Shown here piece by piece: positions 1-6,196 of a stretch of 6,196 nt of DNA (the stretch's first letter is position 1; the number at the start of each line of letters is the position of its first letter). Below the pieces are notes generated by a model. That model saw only the letters and a program-made list of their open reading frames with translations. It was not told the DNA's origin and did no database searches. The position numbers and the translations under genes were made by a program. The stretch is from contig CAZOHH010000105.1 in the NCBI GenBank assembly GCA_964579735.1, forward strand, positions 1 through 6,196, given 5' to 3'. The stretch is from CAILLO01 sp964579735. Lineage in GTDB: Bacteria; Bacillota; Clostridia; Saccharofermentanales; UBA5734.

Positions 1-966
1 GATGACACTGTCGCGGAGGCGCTGGGCCACGGCACGGCGCCCTTCCTCGTCCAGCTTGCGGAAATAGGCGAGAAGCATGTCTCCCCAGATGCCGAGGGTT
101 CTGCCTTCTGCCAGTTTCCCAAGACCAAGAAAGTAGTCGACGTACAACCCGATACGCCCGGTTTCGGCCACCTTGGGCGCGCAGTCCTCGCACAGGCCAA
201 GATCCCTGACCTCGTCGCCGCCGACATGGAGGATGTTGGAAGAAAAGCACGCCATGAGGTCGTGGAGCTGCTTTCCAACGAGGCTTCGCACTTCTGGAGA
301 AGATGCGCAGACGGCGGTGCCCACGGTTCCGCGGATGTCGTTGCCGGGTGCGTGTTCCATCAGGTGTTGGTAGCGCTGGGTACTGAGGAGGTCGCCGGAA
401 TGGCCCAGGAGATTGACCTGTGGAATCAGCTGCATGTGATGCGCCCGGCAGTGCGCTTCCAAGGCGCGGGCCTCTTTCGGGGAGATGTCCTGCGGTTGGC
501 CCAGGTGAGGGATGGTGGAAAACTGGAAGTTGTATTCGAGATACAGGTAGAGTGCGTTGATTTTCCACTCTGCGAGAACTTCGACCAGTGCGTGAAAATA
601 GCTTGCCCGGAAGGCCGTCTGGCCCTGGCACAAGGGAATCTGGATGCCACGGTGCGCAAGAGATGGCCAGTCGGAAATCCGGACACAGGGAAGGTGGCTT
701 CCGAATTGGCGGTGCAGCTGTTTCAGGGTCATGCAGGCGTAGAAATGTCCGGTTTCCGTAGACGCCCAGATGCGGATTCCGTCAGGGGTGACGGCGAGGG
801 CGTATCCTTCCGCGTTCCCCGAGAAGGCGTCGAGGTCAGTTGGAAGCCCTTCCATTCCAAGAAATGTCGCTACGTCTCCAAGACCCTCGCCCGAGTCAGG
901 AAGCTCGTAGATTCCAGAAACCACTTCGAAGCGTTTCGGCCATGGGATGAGCAGGGCTTTCTCCAT
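1..966 (-). CDS. GH20 beta-N-acetylhexosaminidase-like protein, 3' end off window
   Basis: Glycoside hydrolase family 20 enzymes remove terminal beta-linked GlcNAc or GalNAc by substrate-assisted catalysis. The visible 322 residues begin with a GH20b-type N-terminal domain: a stretch around residues 53-84 (EGYALAV, then GHFYACMTLKQL) matches the usual form of that domain. A TIM barrel follows from about residue 105. The catalytic pair is D251-E252 in HVGGDE (residues 247-252), and WGDM (294-297) looks like the barrel tryptophan region. The reading frame is still open at base 1, so the C-terminus is missing. I chose ATG at 966 because AGGAGG at 976-981 sits 9 nt ahead of it; an in-frame ATG at 975 touches that site and is less likely. 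No signal peptide is seen, so a cytoplasmic location is inferred. A Cys pair, C259 and C262 (LCEDC), follows the catalytic motif. The gene starts 21 bp after the sulfatase stop and is probably cotranscribed. Exact substrate (GlcNAc, GalNAc or 6-sulfo-GlcNAc) cannot be read. Confidence 0.9.
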   Translation of the reverse strand, partial: MEKALLIPWPKRFEVVSGIYELPDSGEGLGDVATFLGMEGLPTDLDAFSGNAEGYALAVTPDGIRIWASTETGHFYACMTLKQLHRQFGSHLPCVRISDWPSLAHRGIQIPLCQGQTAFRASYFHALVEVLAEWKINALYLYLEYNFQFSTIPHLGQPQDISPKEARALEAHCRAHHMQLIPQVNLLGHSGDLLSTQRYQHLMEHAPGNDIRGTVGTAVCASSPEVRSLVGKQLHDLMACFSSNILHVGGDEVRDLGLCEDCAPKVAETGRIGLYVDYFLGLGKLAEGRTLGIWGDMLLAYFRKLDEEGRRAVAQRLRDSVI

Positions 967-975
967 GGACTCCAT

Positions 976-981
976 CCTCCT
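976..981 (-). promoter_or_regulatory. Ribosome binding site of the GH20 gene
   Basis: AGGAGG on the minus strand is a full Shine-Dalgarno match. It lies 9 nt before the ATG at 966 but directly abuts the in-frame ATG at 975, so it favours the later start. It sits in the 21-bp gap after the sulfatase stop, which is itself a tandem in-frame TGA TAA (990-985). Confidence 0.75.
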
Positions 982-987
982 ATGTTA

Positions 988-2544
988 TCAACTCAAATCG
1001 TCCAATACCGCTGCATCGGCTCCTGGCATGGAAGCGAGTTTCCAGATGTCGACGGGCACGTCGTTGTGCTGCTTTCGCCCTGGCGTGCTGCGTCCTTCGT
1101 CGACCAGACCCTGCAGGAGCGTCACCATATCGCGGACCCGTTCGGGGTATCGTTTCCACAGATTCATCTTTTCGCCGGGGTCCTTGTCCATGTCGTAGAG
1201 TTGGACCATCGGCAACCCTTCCTGGAAGGCTTCGGCATCGTTCTTGCTCCACCCACCCGATCCCGGGCAGAGCACCAACTTCCATTGCTTGTCCCGGATG
1301 GCGAACTTTCCGTCGATGGAATGGTGAACCACGTAATCACGGACGGCTTCTCCAGTGTTCCGGAAGGCCGGCATCAGACTGACGCTGTCCTCCCCGGCGT
1401 CGTCCGGCAAGGTCTCCCCGACAATTGAGGCGCAAGTGGCCATCAGATCCGACAGACAGACCAGCTGCCCGCATCGGCTTCCCTCAGGGATTACGCCCGG
1501 CCAGCGGGCAATGAAGGGCATGCGGTGGCCGCCGTCCCAGACATCCGACTTGTACCCGCGGAAATAAGCGCTGGGGAAGTGTCCCTGGGCCTCCAGTCGG
1601 TCAGCTCCGATGTAATGGGCGCAGCCGTTGTCGCTTGTAAAGATGATCAGCGTCTCGTTCGCCACGCCGTGGCGTTCCAGTGAATCCAGAACGCGTCCGA
1701 AGACATCATCAGTCTCCATGACGAAGTCGGCATATGGATTGTCCAGGCCGCTCTTCCCCTTCCATGGCTCGTTGACTGCGAGCGGTGTATGGGGAGACGT
1801 CATGGGAAGGTAGAGGAAGAAACGCTCATCGTTCCGGGCTCTGTCCCGGATGTAGCGGTCCGCCGCGGAGGCGAAAGTCGGCAGCAGCTGTTCGAAATTC
1901 CAGCCGGGCACGGCGGGTCCATGGACGTTCGCGAGACCATCGGCGAGCAAGGAGGATGGAAGCCATTCCGAGGGCAGACCCACGGTCCGGTCGTTCTCGA
2001 TGAAGCAGTAGGGGGGCCAATTTGGCACGTCCACGCCGTAAAACGAGTCGAATCCCGCGGCGAGCGGTCCTCCCTTCACGGGGCGCGAAAAGCCTCCCGA
2101 CCAGACGCCCCTTAGACGTTCCGCCTCCTCGGGGCCAGTCTTTCGGATCTCCTGGTCGCGTGGCAGGTCCGGAAGGAAGTCCTCGGTCACTTCGAAATCC
2201 CACCCCATGCCCAGATGCCATTTGCCTATGCAGGCCGTGCGGTACCCGTGGTCGCGGAGCATCCGGGGCAGTGTGCGCCGGTCCCTGGCAATCAGTGGGT
2301 CCCCGTAAAGACCAACGATGCTTTCCTGCAATGACGAACGCCAGTTGTACCTTCCGGTCAGGATGCTGTACCGAGATGGAGAGCAGACCGCCGACGTAGA
2401 ATGGGCATCCATGAATGCCATGCCCTTGCAGGCGAGCCGATCGAAGTTCGGGGTGGGGATTTTCCCTTCTGGATTCAGGCACGAGACGTCTCCATATCCC
2501 ATGTCATCCACCAGGAAGAGGACGATGTTCGGTCGGTTGGTCAT
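988..2544 (-). CDS. S1-family (formylglycine) sulfatase, Cys-type
   Basis: Type I sulfatases hydrolyse sulfate esters using a formylglycine made from an active-site Cys or Ser. This 518-residue protein is of normal family length and carries the hallmarks in order. VDDMGYGD (residues 12-19) supplies the metal-binding D13 and D14. C54 starts the signature CSPSR (54-58), continued by LTG (62-64). GKWHLG (107-112) holds K108 and H110; SPHTPL (250-255) holds H252; TSDNG (303-307) holds metal ligands D305 and N306. K332 lies in GYKSDVWDGG. The protein starts at ATG 2544, with AGGAG at 2552-2556 placed 7 nt upstream. An upstream in-frame ATG at 2598 would overlap the esterase gene, has no comparable site, and adds an unconserved 18-residue leader. 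The N-terminus goes straight into the fold with no signal peptide, unlike most periplasmic or secreted sulfatases, so a cytoplasmic location is inferred. C54 must be oxidised by a maturase (anSME or FGE) not present here. The neighbours point to a sulfated fucose/HexNAc glycan, but the subfamily and sulfate position are not determined. Confidence 0.95.
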   Translation of the reverse strand: MTNRPNIVLFLVDDMGYGDVSCLNPEGKIPTPNFDRLACKGMAFMDAHSTSAVCSPSRYSILTGRYNWRSSLQESIVGLYGDPLIARDRRTLPRMLRDHGYRTACIGKWHLGMGWDFEVTEDFLPDLPRDQEIRKTGPEEAERLRGVWSGGFSRPVKGGPLAAGFDSFYGVDVPNWPPYCFIENDRTVGLPSEWLPSSLLADGLANVHGPAVPGWNFEQLLPTFASAADRYIRDRARNDERFFLYLPMTSPHTPLAVNEPWKGKSGLDNPYADFVMETDDVFGRVLDSLERHGVANETLIIFTSDNGCAHYIGADRLEAQGHFPSAYFRGYKSDVWDGGHRMPFIARWPGVIPEGSRCGQLVCLSDLMATCASIVGETLPDDAGEDSVSLMPAFRNTGEAVRDYVVHHSIDGKFAIRDKQWKLVLCPGSGGWSKNDAEAFQEGLPMVQLYDMDKDPGEKMNLWKRYPERVRDMVTLLQGLVDEGRSTPGRKQHNDVPVDIWKLASMPGADAAVLDDLS

Positions 2545-2551
2545 CGCTCCA

Positions 2552-2556
2552 CTCCT
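2552..2556 (-). promoter_or_regulatory. Ribosome binding site of the sulfatase gene
   Basis: AGGAG on the minus strand lies 7 nt ahead of the ATG at 2544, inside the 31-bp gap after the esterase stop. It decides the sulfatase start: the upstream ATG at 2598 lies within the esterase reading frame and lacks such a site. Confidence 0.75.
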
Positions 2557-2575
2557 ATTTTGCGTTTCGCCGGAG

Positions 2576-4012
2576 TCAATCGTCCACTTGGAAGCCATAA
2601 AAGGAAAGCATCGGGAGTCGAGTCCCGGTGTCGATTGGGAGAACTGGGTAGGGATTCAGCTGGGATGCGCCATGCAGGCGGCTTCCGGGTCCTGGGTCGC
2701 TTGCGAAGGTCAGCAGGATTTCATTGTGATAGGGATACTCGACGGAGACCGGGACGAGCCGCAGGCCATCCATCCGCTCGACGACAAACGGCGAGAGTTC
2801 CGGTAGGACGCCGAAGCCATCCAAGCGATCGGACACATAGTCGAACCTCACGCGGATGCGTCCTTTCCCATCACGGGTAGCAGAAGAAGGTTCCGGTGCG
2901 CGGAATTCGGAGCCTTTCGAAAAGAAGATGCCCAGAACGGCTTTCGCTGCCCGCTCTCCAAGAACCAGGTTGCCAGCGGAAGAGAGATGGATGGCATCGC
3001 TCAAGGAGAGGTCCAGTGAGGGGACAACGGACACACCGGCGATCGAGTGCGCGGCCAACCTTTGCGCTTCGCGCACCTTGGCCCATCCATCACTGTATGT
3101 ACCTTCGGCAGGTCCGACATACCGACCGATCTGAACGGTCAAGAAGGGTAGGTTCGGATCATGAAGATCCTCCCGCAGGTGGGCGACGAATCGGCCGAAG
3201 CGAGCCAGATAGCTGTCTCCGCCTCCCTCGAAGGCATCCGAGCAACCCTGGTACCACAGGACGCCGCGGATGCATTTCCCGGACCGAGGGGATACGTCGT
3301 GCGGAATCGTACCCAGGATGTCGAGAAGGTTTCGATAGAGCGACCCCTCTTCCTCTGGATTCCATGCTGAGAGAGAGGAGCCACCGAGCGAACTCTGCAC
3401 CAGACCGATGGGGACTCCGATTCCGCGTCGGAGGCGTCTGGCATAAGACAACCAGGGGCTGTGCCCTGGATTGCCGCCTTCGCGGTTCACGGGGTGACGA
3501 GTGTCCGTCGATTCGTTGAAGGGGTGGGTAGCCAGATGCCAGCGGAGATCGTTCCCCAGAAGATGGATTCCGATTTCGGGCGGGTCCGTGACCGGGTCCT
3601 TGCCATAGCCGGCAGCGTTGCTTTGTCCCGCGATGACGAAGACATCCCCGACACCGACATGGTGGATCATGTCGCCGCGATAGCTTCCGATTGCAAGATT
3701 AGGATCGACGGTCGACAGGCAGGTTTCGATGCGATAAAGACCGCCTTCGGGAAGTGCCAAGTCCAGCGACCAGGTCGCTGCGCGGCCCATCCGCGCATCG
3801 ATCCATCCGACGATCGATTCGCCCGTGTCTTCCAGAACGGCGCGGCCCTTGACAAGAACCCCTTCTGTCGGTCCCTCCGGATCCCATGTGCCGCAAAGTC
3901 TCGCGATCGCCGTTCCATCCGCCTGCCGCTGGAGAACCTGCCACTCGTCCGGACCCTGGTCGATCAGCACGCCGGGATTCTTCGGTTCGGTCGGGGTGCG
4001 GATTCTCTCCAT
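2576..4012 (-). CDS. SGNH-hydrolase, sialate O-acetylesterase-like (SASA family)
   Basis: This 478-residue protein looks like the sialate O-acetylesterase (SASA, SGNH-fold) family, which removes acetyl groups from sialic acid or other sugars. A beta-rich N-terminal region of about 120 residues is followed by the esterase core. Block I is AGQSN (128-132) with nucleophile S131. A glycine-rich block GGSSL spans 210-214. Block III is WYQGCSD (253-259). The catalytic D339 and H342 lie in DAIHLSSAG (339-347). A C-terminal beta-type region of about 130 residues follows. Block III is often QGExN in relatives; here D259 stands where Asn is usual. No signal peptide is seen. The start at 4012 shares its A with the stop of the fucosidase gene (TGATG), and AGGA at 4020-4023 lies 7 nt upstream, so translational coupling is likely. 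Substrate is uncertain: acetylated fucose, HexNAc or sialic acid are all possible, and no sialidase is in the window. Confidence 0.88.
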   Translation of the reverse strand: MERIRTPTEPKNPGVLIDQGPDEWQVLQRQADGTAIARLCGTWDPEGPTEGVLVKGRAVLEDTGESIVGWIDARMGRAATWSLDLALPEGGLYRIETCLSTVDPNLAIGSYRGDMIHHVGVGDVFVIAGQSNAAGYGKDPVTDPPEIGIHLLGNDLRWHLATHPFNESTDTRHPVNREGGNPGHSPWLSYARRLRRGIGVPIGLVQSSLGGSSLSAWNPEEEGSLYRNLLDILGTIPHDVSPRSGKCIRGVLWYQGCSDAFEGGGDSYLARFGRFVAHLREDLHDPNLPFLTVQIGRYVGPAEGTYSDGWAKVREAQRLAAHSIAGVSVVPSLDLSLSDAIHLSSAGNLVLGERAAKAVLGIFFSKGSEFRAPEPSSATRDGKGRIRVRFDYVSDRLDGFGVLPELSPFVVERMDGLRLVPVSVEYPYHNEILLTFASDPGPGSRLHGASQLNPYPVLPIDTGTRLPMLSFYGFQVDD

Positions 4013-5325
4013 CAGATTTTCCTGTCTCCGGCGGGGTCAGAGCCGCCGTGCAACTGTGGGTAGTAGCTTCCGGACAGATACCGCGGAGGGTCGTCGAAGA
4101 CGAGTTCGATGACGGTGACGCCTGCATGCGGGTCCGGTGCGATCTTCGGTAGATTCTTCAGCAGCAGCCGATGTCCGCGGTGCTCGAACGTTAGCGGGGT
4201 TCCGTCACGCAGGAGGCAGACGGTCCGAGGGGCGTCCATATATCCGCCGATACCCATCTCGCCGGACTCGGACCAGATCATGTTCCAGAGATAGACGGTC
4301 GATCCGTTGCCGGTGGCCGGGGTGACGCCGTTGCCGCCCACGGTAGTGCCCCAGCCCTTGACCTTCACCAGATTGCCGTAGACGGCCTTGCCGTTCTCGG
4401 CGAGCCAGGCGCCGACCTTCATCAGCGGATCGATCGCGTCCGCTGGTACCGAGCCGTCCGGCGCAGGACCGATGTTCAGCAGCAGGTTGCCGCCGCCGCT
4501 CGCGCAGGTGTGAAGCATGTTGAGGATCCGCTGCGCGGAGTATGCGTAAGGCGCCGCCTGCTTGCTGTCGATGTAGCCCCAACTGAGGCCGTTGAAGGTC
4601 ATGCAGGCCTCCCAGTCCCGGTCGGCCGCCTTGATGTGCTCCTCCGGCGTGCCGAAGTCCTCGGGCAGTTTGCTGCGGTCGTTGATCAGGATGTCGGGCT
4701 GCAGCGAGCGCATGTGCTGGTTGAGCTCCAGCGAGTCCCAGCCTTCCCAGGACTCCATGGGCAATGCGACGTCATACCAGAGGATGTCGATCTTCCCGTA
4801 GTTCGAGAGGAGCTCGGTGTTCAGATCCCGGATGTACTGCGTGAACCGGCGGCGGGCTTCCGTGTCGAAGGCGCAGCGCCAGCCGTCCGGGTGGTGCCAG
4901 TCCATGAGCGAGGAATAGAAGCCGATGCCGAGGCCGAACTCGCGGCAGGCGTCGACGAATTCGCGGACAATGTCCCGCTTGGGTCCGAAATTCACGGAGT
5001 TGTAAGGGTTCGCCTTCGAGTCCCACAGGCTGAAGCCCTCGTGGTGGCGCGTGGTCAGGACCATGTACTTCATGCCGGCCTTCTTCGCGAGGGCGGCCCA
5101 CTCGCGCGGCGCGCCGGGCTTCGGCGCGAAGGTCGCGGCCAGTTTCTCGTACTCCGCAATCGGAATGTTCTCGCAGCTCATGGCCCACTCGTTCCTGCCG
5201 ATCTGCGAGTAGAGACCATAATGGATGAACATACCAAATCTGGCATCTCGCCACCAGCCCATCCGTTTGTCACGAGTAGAGGTCACCTGTTGTTCATAGT
5301 CCTTCTTGGAAAGTCCGTTCGTCAT
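4012..5325 (-). CDS. GH29 alpha-L-fucosidase
   Basis: GH29 enzymes release alpha-linked L-fucose from glycans with retention, through an Asp nucleophile. This 437-residue protein shows the family motifs in order. RFGMFIHYGLYS lies at 29-40, followed by ENIPIAEYEKLAATFAP (52-68). TTRHHEGFSLWDSK (91-104) contains the H94-H95-E96 cluster. IGFYSSLMDWHHPD spans 134-147. DILWYD (180-185) ends in the likely nucleophile D185. TPEEH (226-230) offers E228 or E229 as acid/base candidates, by inference only. NLLLNIGPAPDG (280-291) closes the barrel, and a short beta domain follows. I chose ATG 5325 because GGAGGG (5333-5338) is 7 nt upstream; an in-frame ATG at 5340 overlaps that site. No signal peptide is visible, so it is probably cytoplasmic. 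It is the first gene of the operon and its stop overlaps the esterase start by one base. Third-position GC is about 90% or more over the catalytic core, but about 57% in the first 35 codons and about 74% in the last 100, by hand count. Confidence 0.95.
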   Translation of the reverse strand: MTNGLSKKDYEQQVTSTRDKRMGWWRDARFGMFIHYGLYSQIGRNEWAMSCENIPIAEYEKLAATFAPKPGAPREWAALAKKAGMKYMVLTTRHHEGFSLWDSKANPYNSVNFGPKRDIVREFVDACREFGLGIGFYSSLMDWHHPDGWRCAFDTEARRRFTQYIRDLNTELLSNYGKIDILWYDVALPMESWEGWDSLELNQHMRSLQPDILINDRSKLPEDFGTPEEHIKAADRDWEACMTFNGLSWGYIDSKQAAPYAYSAQRILNMLHTCASGGGNLLLNIGPAPDGSVPADAIDPLMKVGAWLAENGKAVYGNLVKVKGWGTTVGGNGVTPATGNGSTVYLWNMIWSESGEMGIGGYMDAPRTVCLLRDGTPLTFEHRGHRLLLKNLPKIAPDPHAGVTVIELVFDDPPRYLSGSYYPQLHGGSDPAGDRKI

Positions 5326-5332
5326 GTCGATT

Positions 5333-5338
5333 CCCTCC
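5333..5338 (-). promoter_or_regulatory. Ribosome binding site of the fucosidase gene
   Basis: GGAGGG on the minus strand sits 7 nt before the ATG at 5325. It rules against the longer start at 5340, whose ATG immediately precedes and joins this site. Confidence 0.8.
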
Positions 5339-5379
5339 ATATGCGAATATCATCCATCTGCATTATGGAGGTTCCCATA

Positions 5380-5439
5380 TGCCTGAAGAATGCATAAAAC
5401 AATGCACATTGCCAACAATTCAACGGAGGGCTTCAGGCA
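5380..5439. repeat. Perfect 9-bp inverted repeat flanking the promoter candidates
   Basis: The plus strand reads tgcctgaag at 5380-5388 and its exact reverse complement cttcaggca at 5431-5439, with 42 bp between arms. The arm centres are 51 bp apart, about five helical turns. The arms bracket both promoter candidates, so they could be paired operator half-sites. A stem with a 42-nt loop in read-through RNA is the alternative. There is no run of T after either arm, so a standard intrinsic terminator is not supported. Confidence 0.5.
5387..5423 (-). promoter_or_regulatory. Candidate sigma-70-type promoter of the enzyme operon
   Basis: The AT-richer gap between kinase and fucosidase genes holds two overlapping weak promoter matches on the minus strand. 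One is TTGAAT (5418-5423) with TTTTAT (5394-5399) at 18-bp spacing, 4 of 6 matches in each box. The other is TTGGCA (5410-5415, 5 of 6) with CATTCT (5387-5392, 3 of 6) at 17-bp spacing. Either would give a leader of roughly 50-60 nt before the fucosidase start. Neither is strong, which would fit a promoter needing an activator. The operon could instead be read through from the kinase gene. Confidence 0.35.
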
Positions 5440-5452
5440 GATATCTACGATA

Positions 5453-6196
5453 TCAGGACGATTTACCGTCTTCATGCGGCATAGCGATTTTCGGGATATG
5501 GATGGTGATCGAAGTTCCTCTTCCCGTCTCGCTTTCAATCTCCATCCGGCTCTCCTTGCCGAAGTGCAGAAGGATTCTCCGGCTGACATTGCGAAGACCG
5601 ATATTCTGGGAAGAGTGATGCAGGTCCGTTTCGTCTTTCGCGATGCTCTCCCGGATCAGCGCCAGGCTTTCCGGGTCGACACCCACTCCGTTGTCCTCTA
5701 CTGTCAGGCAGATATCCTGGTCTTCTTCCGCAACCTTGATACTGATCCGACCCGCCTTGTTCTCGGTAAGTCCATGTGTAATGGCATTCTCCACCAGGGG
5801 CTGGAGAATGAAGCGGGGCGTCTCGAATCCTGCAGTCTCCATCTGGATATCGAACGTGAACTCGATGCTGCCTCCGAACCGGTAGTTCATGATGCTGATG
5901 TAGTTGCGTGTGAATTCAATCTCCTTCTCCATCGACCATGAAACACCTATGTTCGAAAACACGGGACGTAGCACATTGGAGAAGGCCACGAGCGCATTGG
6001 CCACGGTGTTGGCCTTGGCCAGGGTCGCCATCCAGCGCAGGGTCGCGATGGTGTTGTAGATGAAGTGAGGATTGATCTGCGCCTGCAGCGCCTCGATCTC
6101 CAGCAACCGCTTGTCCTGCTCGATGCTCGAGATTCTGATCATAAGGCCATTGATTTCGTCGAGCATCTGGTTGAATTGTAGGTTGAGCTGGTGTAT
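5453..6196 (-). CDS. YesM/LytS-type sensor histidine kinase, N-terminus off window
   Basis: This is the C-terminal 247 residues of a membrane sensor kinase of the His_kinase (YesM/LytS) class, which usually passes phosphate to an AraC-type response regulator such as YesN. The frame is open through base 6196, so the start, the extracellular sensor and the membrane segments are missing. Residues 1-20 of the visible part look like the end of a HAMP domain. The helical linker leads to QINPHFIYN (40-48), with H44 as the phosphorylated His. The ATPase domain follows: N-box PLVENAITHG (133-142), G1 box DNGVGVD (168-174) and NIGLRNVSRRI (198-208), ending with ETGRGTSITIHIP (223-235). An internal Met at 6166 is not the real start, because HAMP-like sequence continues before it. 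The gene ends 127 bp before the fucosidase gene on the same strand, so it plausibly controls that operon. No response regulator follows it; one could lie upstream of the window. Confidence 0.93.
   Translation of the reverse strand: MHQLNLQFNQMLDEINGLMIRISSIEQDKRLLEIEALQAQINPHFIYNTIATLRWMATLAKANTVANALVAFSNVLRPVFSNIGVSWSMEKEIEFTRNYISIMNYRFGGSIEFTFDIQMETAGFETPRFILQPLVENAITHGLTENKAGRISIKVAEEDQDICLTVEDNGVGVDPESLALIRESIAKDETDLHHSSQNIGLRNVSRRILLHFGKESRMEIESETGRGTSITIHIPKIAMPHEDGKSS

Noticed and set aside
226..1428. 400-codon open frame on the plus strand
   Set aside because: It runs opposite the 5' part of the GH20 gene and the end of the sulfatase gene, both of which have conserved catalytic motifs. 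High GC content explains the long antisense frame, and the translation shows no recognisable domain.
2545..2598. N-terminal extension of the sulfatase from the ATG at 2598
   Set aside because: It overlaps the esterase gene, its 18 residues are polar with no signal-peptide character, and the good ribosome site serves the ATG at 2544.
5322..5363. Possible 13-residue leader peptide on the minus strand ending in an ATGA overlap with the fucosidase start
   Set aside because: It has no good ribosome site, no run of regulatory codons and no attenuator-like stem after it, so it is most likely chance.
4510..5397. 295-codon open frame on the plus strand
   Set aside because: It is antisense to the GC3-rich core of the fucosidase gene, where few stops are expected in this frame. 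Its product has the low-complexity V/R/A/E-rich look of a shadow frame.
5380..5439. Intrinsic terminator for the kinase gene
   Set aside because: The inverted repeat has a 42-nt loop and no T-run after the second arm, which does not fit a Rho-independent terminator.
5350..5589. 79-codon open frame on the minus strand across the kinase end and the intergenic region
   Set aside because: It overlaps the ATPase domain of the kinase in another frame, has no family resemblance, and ends within the control region.

Overview
The window is almost entirely coding, and every gene lies on the minus strand, so transcription runs from high to low coordinates. It holds the end of a sensor kinase gene, a 127-bp control region, and four genes for a glycan-degradation operon. 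In transcription order these are: a YesM/LytS-type histidine kinase (5453-6196, N-terminus off the window); the intergenic region (5326-5452); a GH29 alpha-L-fucosidase (4012-5325); an SGNH-fold sialate-O-acetylesterase-like protein (2576-4012); a Cys-type S1 sulfatase (988-2544); and a GH20 beta-N-acetylhexosaminidase-like protein (1-966, C-terminus off the window). I see no RNA genes, insertion sequences, CRISPR arrays or integration sites, and no gene-free stretch over 300 bases.

The four enzyme genes are packed as one operon. The fucosidase stop and esterase start share a base (TGATG). The later gaps are 31 and 21 bp, and each start has a good Shine-Dalgarno sequence. In three genes that sequence shows that a start codon downstream of the longest possible one is the better choice. 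None of the four proteins has a visible N-terminal signal peptide, so they probably act in the cytoplasm. My reading is that the cell imports a small fucosylated, sulfated and O-acetylated, HexNAc-containing oligosaccharide. Mucin-type or other animal or algal sulfated glycans would fit. The cell would then remove fucose, acetyl, sulfate and GlcNAc/GalNAc inside. The kinase just upstream suggests control by a YesM/YesN-type two-component system, but no response regulator is in view.

The organism cannot be named from this window. GC-rich codon use, strong AGGAGG-type ribosome sites, a YesM-type kinase and signal-less carbohydrate enzymes would suit a Paenibacillus-like or clostridial Firmicute, a high-GC spirochaete, or a Lentisphaerae/Verrucomicrobia-type gut or marine bacterium.

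Three points stand out beyond ordinary annotation. The fucosidase catalytic core has much higher third-position GC than its own two ends and the genes around it. A perfect 9-bp inverted repeat with arms 51 bp apart brackets the best promoter-like sequences ahead of the operon. The whole desulfating and deacetylating set appears to be cytoplasmic.
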